From positions 2,961,501 through 3,025,500 of the forward strand of contig NZ_FNRV01000001.1 of NCBI RefSeq assembly GCF_900105115.1: a stretch of DNA of 64,000 nt, in the 5' to 3' direction. The notes below the pieces were generated by a model. The model saw only the letters and a list, made by a program, of their open reading frames with translations. It had not been told where the DNA came from and did no database searches. The position numbers and the translations under genes were made by a program. This document shows positions 59,101 through 64,000 of the stretch, piece by piece. This stretch comes from Pseudomonas mohnii (GTDB lineage: Bacteria > Pseudomonadota > Gammaproteobacteria > Pseudomonadales > Pseudomonadaceae). Numbering within the stretch: position 1 is the stretch's first letter; every line of letters starts with the position of its first letter.

Positions 59101-59834
59101 TCGGTCTGGGCCCAGGTGGCTGGGCAGCGCTGATATTGATCGTGATCGGTGCCGGATTGGCCTGGTGGCTGAGCGACAAGCCCATCGAAGAGTGGCTGGT
59201 CAATGGCCCGTTCGGCACGCAAGTTCATTCAGATAACGTGCACCTGCTGGATCCGCAACGTGGTTTTTATTACCTGATCAGTTTGTTTGCCGACATTCGC
59301 ATCAACATAGGCCCCAACCCTCAATTCGTCCCTAATGCCAAACTCGACTTTCGCGCCAGGACACCTTTTCAAGTGATCTCGTCCAATACCTGCATTCGCA
59401 TTGAAAGTAACTTGCCGGGCTTAATTGCAAACCTCGGCACCCTGAACATCAATGCCCACTGTCGACTTAATACCTTCGAACTCAAAGGTGGTCGCCTCAA
59501 AAGTGAAACGGTGCCGTTCACAAAACTGATCGATAGCCGCCTCGTTCCACCCAATGCCCAACGGCTGCTACCGCAGGGGCTGGAACTGTTTTTCAAAACC
59601 CCAGCGAGCTACGCCTTCGACCCGGTAACCGGCTCATCCGGCATCGCCCATCAATGGCAAGTCCGGGCTCAGTGTGTACTGGAGCAACTTAATCAACGCT
59701 GGCATTTTCCTGCGCCACCACCGAAGGATGGTACGCCGTTTTTTGCCACCCATATAAAACCCGATTTCGGCAGCGTGGGTGCACTCTACTGGGCAGACGA
59801 AGTGACAAACAGATCGCGGAATACTGATTCATGA
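56100..59834 (+). CDS. putative type VI secretion effector with C-terminal membrane helices
   Basis: 1244 residues, no signal peptide. The N-terminal part has CRSGFVYVFYRGRLWRELEV, the pattern of the VasX-type N-terminal region of T6SS effectors (a strand reading 'GYLYVFYEGRGW...'). The middle is a long Gln/Leu-rich helical region. Residues about 875-1025 hold about four hydrophobic segments (GGAAVDLTIALEML, QMASGLIFSGICLTDAWFAW, GGWAALILIVIGAGLAWWL), consistent with a pore-forming or membrane-inserting toxin, followed by about 220 polar residues. From about 58680 the DNA becomes AT-rich, unlike the first 2.5 kb, suggesting a swapped tail. Assignment rests on pattern and on the VgrG stub; no catalytic motif seen. 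Confidence 0.6.
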   Translation: MKRLGRLSAGPCCEPDRLIVQVIGTGHSKDQRLVLFDRSGIEPLPALTDEVDRETERLFSVHCELFVWNWYARYEHQLWLEIATTHGAPIRLPLLEDVRITPRQLDAQWNQIVPVVPFVALPGARSRHDLGTPVLCRSGFVYVFYRGRLWRELEVRQDGERTTYHDIDVPMFREGQDLCDDYRLARGVALSDIWLPATWNRQPAEAVQLCFSEIQLSAARVKRLEEDPELRARRCQSPTLPCDSQTFERLFDPQPDGQAMLEAFGRFNAWDAQASDSATKASVTWRNLAERAFPLSLIAPQRARQSGFEYGLEHPGRYVCDLSGQFAAQRKFEARRCLAQWEQGATPDVPATFESSAWADCLATLLQRLQGKTPPDDEADLWQPQPSVVDVLETARQRRVCGVLLEDPRYRLRHLLSQIRQQQQLLALYAERASLYPHHASAVMVQQLIVPATLGGQKNPLHACFDKVKEAGRRDINRFTASAERALIWQQLNMAQALLAECLQQPVTQQTLADHLSQDGFDYLAALFAVSQTFAALATVPAQLDPLASNGDVTNALSGVSLYSPRASVGQTLLNDIAHDPAHPLHPMLWPAVDEAALAAPYVPPTQTNLNEGDGHLRADDLAAFESHPGPYYPQVDHLDGHLLKDLLASGSLNSTLTGQSKAAAGSLIGIYENLAGALETASSAVNKPSGPHTGQAMPASTYLHGLGVGLLRSLMPKTFGDAHFIQRRDADPQHYYVFGLTDVPSGDQRPHRVMGQYLDAQGRPLKVRDDVLDTPYALRETHHTLLAIPLKHPTANNLSVLNQRINAVYKADVEARATGDAYVKSPLQRGVDEHVESANSRVHRVLGSLPFAAGVLMLEVWNVRVENNSFKQTEREKGFGRAFLGMGGAAVDLTIALEMLTVKFASTQSVLAVGRKVLFNIPVEAAQKFFGRLAEHLAKELTGRLFAQMASGLIFSGICLTDAWFAWKWGDDASWGYLMMAAGGAISALSNLVVSGITFLGLGPGGWAALILIVIGAGLAWWLSDKPIEEWLVNGPFGTQVHSDNVHLLDPQRGFYYLISLFADIRINIGPNPQFVPNAKLDFRARTPFQVISSNTCIRIESNLPGLIANLGTLNINAHCRLNTFELKGGRLKSETVPFTKLIDSRLVPPNAQRLLPQGLELFFKTPASYAFDPVTGSSGIAHQWQVRAQCVLEQLNQRWHFPAPPPKDGTPFFATHIKPDFGSVGALYWADEVTNRSRNTDS

Positions 59835-60892
59835 GCAATACATCGTATTACGCCAAGACTGCTTATGGAGCGACGGAAGTTCCCCAACAAGAACGCTCTG
59901 CTGAGCGTTCATGGATCATGCGGCTTGCCAAGGTCAGATTACCTTGGGGTAGTCCGGATGAAATAGCGCCTGCGAGTTTTCTCGAAAAATTTTCGCCAAA
60001 GAAACTTCGCCTTCATGAAAAATCTAAAAAAGAACGTGAAGAGCAAATAGCCGCAGGGACCTATACTTCAAGCTCATTCGAACATGTCGATTTCCACGTC
60101 AGAGACGATCATGAATGTTTCAGATATGCACTTTTTTCAGGCGCATCACACTTCTGGATTTATTTGTACTCTATAGGGAAATTTTTATTTTGGTTTTCTT
60201 TGTTTATATTGCTTTCCATCTCCACTTTAATACTAATTAATGCCGAAGAGAGCTGGCAGGAGACGGCGCTTAATATCACAAAATATTCATCCATAACCCT
60301 TGGAATTCCATTGGGCTCCTGGGCAATAGGTAAGTTGGTAATAGATAAGTTCCCCAACCTCTGGATAAAACCCTCCCGAGGCCCCATCTGGGAGCTCAAC
60401 CGCCGCACCGGCCTGGTCACGGTCTTCGACTACAAAAACAACGGTGAATACAAAAAGAACGGCACCATCGGTGAACTCACCGCGCCGTTCTACGAGTTTG
60501 ACGCCTACATCGCCACGTCCCCGGACAGTCAGGGCATGCCGTTGAACGTGCTTTACCTCGCCCATCGCTACCGCAACATCATGATCAACTTCGGCGCGCT
60601 GCTGTGCCCCGGTCCCGACTTCCAACCGCCTTGCGCCCTGTGGGATTTCATCCAGAACTACATGGACGTCAGCCGCCCGTTGCCGGACTTGCCGCAGTAC
60701 GAAGAATACCGCCACCTCGACCCCACCACCGCCGAATACGACCGCCTCACCGGCCGCAACCCGCGTTACTGGATCGACATGGATGATGCGACGTTCAAGC
60801 AGATCGTCAGCGAAATGCATCAGCGCGTCGAGGAAATCGATACGTTCGAGCGGCCGAACTTGATGGCCGGATACGTGACCTATGTCGACTGA
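59831..60892 (+). CDS. putative immunity or partner protein of the effector (DUF6708-like)
   Basis: 353 residues. The N-terminal 100 residues are polar, two hydrophobic helices follow at about 108-137 (FLFWFSLFILLSISTLILI) and 150-170, and the C-terminal half is soluble (PIWELNRRTGLVTVFDY, WDFIQNYMDVSRPLPDLPQYEEY, RNPRYWIDMDD). The soluble half resembles DUF6708 proteins seen beside T6SS effectors, recalled rather than searched. ATGA overlap with the effector gene. The region 59985-60350 is strikingly AT-rich against a GC-rich 3' half, so the gene is mosaic. An immunity role is inferred from position and membrane helices only. Confidence 0.55.
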   Translation: MSNTSYYAKTAYGATEVPQQERSAERSWIMRLAKVRLPWGSPDEIAPASFLEKFSPKKLRLHEKSKKEREEQIAAGTYTSSSFEHVDFHVRDDHECFRYALFSGASHFWIYLYSIGKFLFWFSLFILLSISTLILINAEESWQETALNITKYSSITLGIPLGSWAIGKLVIDKFPNLWIKPSRGPIWELNRRTGLVTVFDYKNNGEYKKNGTIGELTAPFYEFDAYIATSPDSQGMPLNVLYLAHRYRNIMINFGALLCPGPDFQPPCALWDFIQNYMDVSRPLPDLPQYEEYRHLDPTTAEYDRLTGRNPRYWIDMDDATFKQIVSEMHQRVEEIDTFERPNLMAGYVTYVD

Positions 60893-61022
60893 GCGAAAAA
60901 ATGTGCGGTGTACTGGAGGGAGCGCACCTCACTCCGGCAACAACTGAACATGGCGCCCCCGCTGCACCTGCACTTTTTTGTGTCTGCGATATCGCGTAAT
61001 GGTGGCTGTACGAGCCCCCACA

Positions 61023-61054
61023 AAAAAGCCCCGAACCAGTCGGGGCTTCTCTTT
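61023..61054. terminator. bidirectional terminator
   Basis: Stem AAGCCCCGA / TCGGGGCTT with A-run left and T-rich right, between the effector locus and the convergent porin gene. Confidence 0.85.
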
Positions 61055-61095
61055 GCGCTCAGCCTTGCATCAGGCTTCGATACCGCAATCGATCA

Positions 61096-62382
61096 TCAGA
61101 AAATGTTGATCGGGTAATCCACGAACACGCGCACTTCGTTACCGCTGACGTTGTACTCGCTCGACTTCTGCGAAACACGCAGGACAGAGCTGCGCAGTTT
61201 CACGCTCAGGTCTTTGGCCGGGCCGCTTTGCACGACGTATTTGAACTGGTTGAAGATTTCGCGCTCAGTGCCGTCTGTGCTGGTGGAGGTGGTGATGTTG
61301 TCACCACGCACGTAGGCGAAGTTGTAGCTCAGGCCAGGAACACCGAAGGCGCTGAAGTCCAGGCCGTAGCCCAGTTGCCAGCTGCGTTCGTCTTCGGCGT
61401 TGAAGTCGGACCAGTAGGAGTTGGACAGGTAGATGGTGTTGCCACCGTCACCGACGCGACCTTGATCCTTCTGGTAGCCACCGTATGGGTAACCCAGGTT
61501 GCTGTCACCCGTGCTGCGCTGGTAGCCAAGGATGAACGAGTGTGGGCCGGTGGCGTATGTCGCCGCCAGGCTCCAGATCTTGTTGTCGTCGCCGGTGAGG
61601 TTGTTGTCGCGTACGTAAGAATCGTCCAGCTTGGTACGGTAGCCGTTGAAGTCCAGGGTCAGGGACTGATCCTTGTCGATCGGGAACACGTAGTTGGCGT
61701 TCACGTATTGTTTCTTCAGTACGTCTTCGACGTCGGAAGCGTACAGCGCTGCCTTGAATTGCTCGGTGAACTGGTAGCTGCCGCCCAACACGTTGATCGA
61801 CTTCAAGCCACCGCTGTCACGGCCTTCAGCGCTTTTGCGCGATTCGGCGGTGAAGCGACCGGCGTTCAGTTCCAGGCCTTTGATCTCCTTGGAGGTGATC
61901 AGGGTGCCGGTGTAGCTTTCCGGCAGCAGACGCACGTTGTCGTAGCTCAATACCGGCAGGGCCGGCATCTGGTCGCCGTAGGTCAGCGTGGTGCTGGATA
62001 GGCGGAATTTGACGGCTGCGCCGCCCTTGGACAGGTCGTTAGCCGGTTGGCCGCTGTCACCTTTTTTGAAAAAGTCGATGCCTTGGGCGCCGCTACGGTC
62101 TTCACTGCGCTCCAGGTTAAGTGCGTACAAACCGAAAGCGTCCACACCCACGCCCACGGTGCCCTGGGTAAAGCCGGACGAGAATGTACCGATGGCCGCT
62201 TGGCCCCACTCGGATTTATCCGGGTTGCCGTCTTTGTAGTCACGGTTCATGTAGGCGTTGCGCAGCAGTACTTTGAGGCTGCTGTCCTCAACAAACCCCT
62301 TGGATTCGGCCTGGTCGTTAGCCATGACCTGTGAAGTGCTCAAAATCCCCAGAGCGATCAGGCTGATTCGCTTGTTCAACAT
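61096..62382 (-). CDS. OprD-family outer-membrane porin, OprE-like
   Basis: 428 residues: signal peptide (NKRISLIALGILSTSQVMA), then the OprD-family start GFVEDSSLKVLLRNAYMNRDYKDG, repeated amphipathic beta-strands and a C-terminal strand ending in [17 protein letters not shown] NEVRVFVDYPINIF. Position beside agmatine deiminase is that of OprE (PA0291/PA0292) in P. aeruginosa. The start MLNKRISLIAL at 62382 is chosen; upstream codons lie in the leader. Substrate not determinable from sequence. Confidence 0.92.
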   Translation of the reverse strand: MLNKRISLIALGILSTSQVMANDQAESKGFVEDSSLKVLLRNAYMNRDYKDGNPDKSEWGQAAIGTFSSGFTQGTVGVGVDAFGLYALNLERSEDRSGAQGIDFFKKGDSGQPANDLSKGGAAVKFRLSSTTLTYGDQMPALPVLSYDNVRLLPESYTGTLITSKEIKGLELNAGRFTAESRKSAEGRDSGGLKSINVLGGSYQFTEQFKAALYASDVEDVLKKQYVNANYVFPIDKDQSLTLDFNGYRTKLDDSYVRDNNLTGDDNKIWSLAATYATGPHSFILGYQRSTGDSNLGYPYGGYQKDQGRVGDGGNTIYLSNSYWSDFNAEDERSWQLGYGLDFSAFGVPGLSYNFAYVRGDNITTSTSTDGTEREIFNQFKYVVQSGPAKDLSVKLRSSVLRVSQKSSEYNVSGNEVRVFVDYPINIF

Positions 62383-62465
62383 TTTGTTTTCCTTATTACG
62401 GGTAGGTACGCGCTGTGTCGAACGGCTGAAATGGCACTTTCGCGCTCTTTTTTCATTTCGCAAAC

Positions 62466-62510
62466 AAAAAAGCCCGCCCACGATGACTCGCGGCGGGCCT
62501 TTTTATTATT
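62466..62510. terminator. terminator-like hairpin 84 bases upstream of the porin start
   Basis: Stem AAGCCCGCC / GGCGGGCTT-like (AAAAAGCCCGCCCACG and CGCGGCGGGCCTTTTT) with A-run left and T-run right. On the minus strand it lies upstream of the porin gene and could act as an attenuator in its leader or end transcription from upstream. Confidence 0.7.
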
Positions 62511-62767
62511 TTGGATTATGGCAGTCAGCCACAGGCGTTGGGCCGAATCGTAGCTGCGGCCTCAAGGGTGTGTCAATTTGATGAATCGTCTGTAATTAGG
62601 CAAAAATCGTCTAAGAAATGACTTTACTTGGCAGAAAACATCAAATGGTACAGCCATCGATTCGGCGGAAGGCACTTTTGCCGGCAGCGCCTGACGCAAG
62701 CGAGATGAATGTCCTGCGGCTTGCTTTCCAGGCCATGGGCCGAGGTCGATGAGGGTGCTTCGGACAT
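62511..62767. other. leader/promoter region upstream of the porin gene
   Basis: About 260 bases with no credible gene; expected to carry the porin promoter on the minus strand. I found no clear Anr/Fnr box (TTGAT-N4-ATCAA). Confidence 0.4.
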
Positions 62768-62797
62768 AAAAAAACGCTGCCATGCCGGCAGCGTTCT
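62768..62797 (-). terminator. terminator of the small gene at 62825
   Basis: Stem AACGCTGCC / GGCAGCGTT, with the U-run on the minus strand. Confidence 0.85.
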
Positions 62798-62824
62798 TCG
62801 TTGATCAATCCGTTGTTTTTCTAC

Positions 62825-63037
62825 TTATCCTTCCATCACATCCCACAACGCATCTAGCTCAGCCTCGCTGAACAAGCCAGCGGGGTAACGCTCGATTATC
62901 ATCCGGCGCGGATCACTGTCTGCGATCTGACGCGTCCCATTGGACTTGAACCAGTGCGCCAGGATCTGGAGCGATTCGCTGGTTACTGCCAGGGGATGCA
63001 ACGCCCGCTCGCTCACCACATTCACTTCGGCGTTCAT
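62825..63037 (-). CDS. small hypothetical protein
   Basis: 70 residues, cytoplasmic, helical: LHPLAVTSESLQILAHWFK, DPRRMIIERYPAGLFSEAE, ending DALWDVMEG. I do not recognise a family. GAGAGCGC-rich sequence precedes the ATG, and the gene has its own downstream terminator and lies between the terminator of aguA and the porin gene, which supports it being real. Confidence 0.6.
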   Translation of the reverse strand: MNAEVNVVSERALHPLAVTSESLQILAHWFKSNGTRQIADSDPRRMIIERYPAGLFSEAELDALWDVMEG

Positions 63038-63178
63038 TTCTGCGCTCTCTCCTGGTTTGTGAGCGGCCTGACTTTATCCAAGGTTTATGACAGAACAACT
63101 AAGTTCTCCCCCTCCCTGCATTGCACCATCACAGATACAAGAGCTATGCCAATGTGTGCAGGCAGCCGACAAGCGGAT

Positions 63179-63213
63179 ACAAAAAAGCCCGCAGTCCTGT
63201 AGGGCTGCGGGCT
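63179..63213 (-). terminator. terminator of aguA
   Basis: Stem AAGCCCGCAG(T) / CTGCGGGCTT, with the U-run on the minus strand (six A at 63181-63186 on plus), 72 bases after the aguA stop. Confidence 0.85.
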
Positions 63214-63284
63214 TGCCGTGAAGCTGGGCGCGAAAACGTTTGCCAGAACGAATTTGCAATCAACTCAAGCTGTTACAACTGCAC

Positions 63285-64000
63285 TCACTCTTTGTGCGGC
63301 GCTGGCTGTTGTTGGGTAAGGCAGTGGATGTTACCGCCGCCCAGTAACAGTTCGCGGCCTGGCACCATCACCACTTCGTGTTGCGGGAACAGGCTCTGCA
63401 AGATCTCTTTTGCCGGCGCATCCAGCGGGTCGTCGAAGCTCGGAGCGATGATGCCGCCGTTGACGATCAGGAAGTTCACATAGGAACCGGCCAGACGAAC
63501 AGTCGGGTTACGCTCCTGAGTGCCGTCCACCGGATCGACACCCGCGCATTCTTCCTCGGTCGCATACAGCGGTCCCGGAATCGGCATTTTGTGCACTGTA
63601 AAAGGGCGCCCCTTGGCGTCCGTGCTACTTTTCAGCACGTTCATCGCAGCCTGGCAACGCGGGTAGTTCGGGTCCTGCGGATCATCGGTCCAGGCCAACA
63701 ATACTTCGCCCGGACGCACGTAACAGCAGAAGTTATCCACATGGCCGTCGGTTTCGTCGTTGAACAGACCGTCCGGCAGCCAGATGATTTTATCCACAGC
63801 CAGATGTGCGCTGAGCACCGCTTCGATCTCTGCACGGTTCAGGTGCGGATTTCGATTGCGATTGAGCAGGCATTCTTCGGTGGTGATCAGCGTGCCCTCG
63901 CCATCGACGTGGATCGAACCGCCTTCAAGCACAAAGCCTTCAGTGCGATAGCGCGGGCTGCGCTCGATCTCGAGGATTTTGCCACCCACCTGCGAGTCGC
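63285..64000 (-). CDS. aguA: agmatine deiminase AguA, 5' end beyond the window
   Basis: Converts agmatine to N-carbamoylputrescine and ammonia in arginine-decarboxylase-linked putrescine synthesis. The last 238 residues are visible. Guanidine-modifying-enzyme motifs: [27 protein letters not shown] (catalytic Glu/His region) and the nucleophilic cysteine in [16 protein letters not shown], twelve residues from the C-terminus. The N-terminal third is outside the window. Downstream is a terminator. Confidence 0.96.
   Translation of the reverse strand, partial: DSQVGGKILEIERSPRYRTEGFVLEGGSIHVDGEGTLITTEECLLNRNRNPHLNRAEIEAVLSAHLAVDKIIWLPDGLFNDETDGHVDNFCCYVRPGEVLLAWTDDPQDPNYPRCQAAMNVLKSSTDAKGRPFTVHKMPIPGPLYATEEECAGVDPVDGTQERNPTVRLAGSYVNFLIVNGGIIAPSFDDPLDAPAKEILQSLFPQHEVVMVPGRELLLGGGNIHCLTQQQPAPHKE

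Noticed and set aside
63733..63798. Two DnaA boxes in aguA as a replication origin
   Set aside because: No AT-rich unwinding element, dnaA or dnaN nearby; they lie inside a coding gene.

Overview
The window is a 64-kb stretch of a Pseudomonas chromosome, most like the P. fluorescens group. The evidence is high GC in coding sequence, many Pseudomonas-type REP palindromes built on GTGGGAGC...GCTCCCAC, an OprD-family porin next to agmatine deiminase, and a gene order (typA, thiI, glnA, ntrBC, trmL, secB, grx, gpmI, envC-like, ctpA, his genes, mutY, yggX) that I recall from P. aeruginosa. No database was searched; every assignment comes from reading the sequence and from family knowledge.

Layout. 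1-4.8 kb: a membrane pair DUF2339/DUF3999, the latter cut by the left edge. 5-8.1 kb: glycogen phosphorylase and a YkgJ-type cysteine-cluster protein. 8.3-17.5 kb: typA, thiI, then the nitrogen block glnA - two small secreted proteins - ntrB - ntrC, with sigma-54 promoters and NtrC enhancer-like boxes upstream of both glnA and ntrB. 17.5-18.2 kb: a REP pair, a terminator and a 78-bp tandem repeat array. 18.2-22.1 kb: a small membrane protein, trmL, secB-grxC-rhodanese, and gpmI. 22.3-25.8 kb: an EnvC/CtpA/polysaccharide-deacetylase envelope operon. 25.8-32 kb: a periplasmic solute-binding protein, the hisB-hisH-DUF2164-hisA-hisF cluster with odd heptad-repeat hairpins in its gaps, and an OFA-type MFS transporter. 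32-36.4 kb: PanZ-like acetyltransferase, AsmA, mutY, yggX, tRNA-Phe. 36.6-42.4 kb: accessory genes (lipoprotein, TSUP permease, alpha/beta hydrolase, two paralogous small proteins, GABA-type permease). 42.9-48.7 kb: a polar amino-acid ABC importer, a methyltransferase and a double-domain deaminase-like protein, followed by tRNA-Thr.

The most accessory part is 48.8-61 kb. Just after tRNA-Thr a three-gene envelope module (OmpA-domain lipoprotein, polytopic inner-membrane protein, exported von-Willebrand-like protein) lies between two near-copies of the same terminator that share an identical 16-bp stretch. After an SDR/FrnE/tautomerase operon comes a type VI secretion cargo locus. It holds a 51-codon remnant that looks like the first residues of a VgrG, a 1244-residue putative effector with membrane helices, and a membrane protein that may be its immunity partner. 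All three are joined by ATGA overlaps, and the effector tail and partner middle are AT-rich.

The right end carries an OprD-family porin, a small unknown protein and agmatine deiminase (aguA), cut by the right edge. The core genes are ordinary. The best candidates for something undescribed are the three-gene envelope module, the VgrG-stub/effector/partner locus, and the structured 78-bp repeat array.
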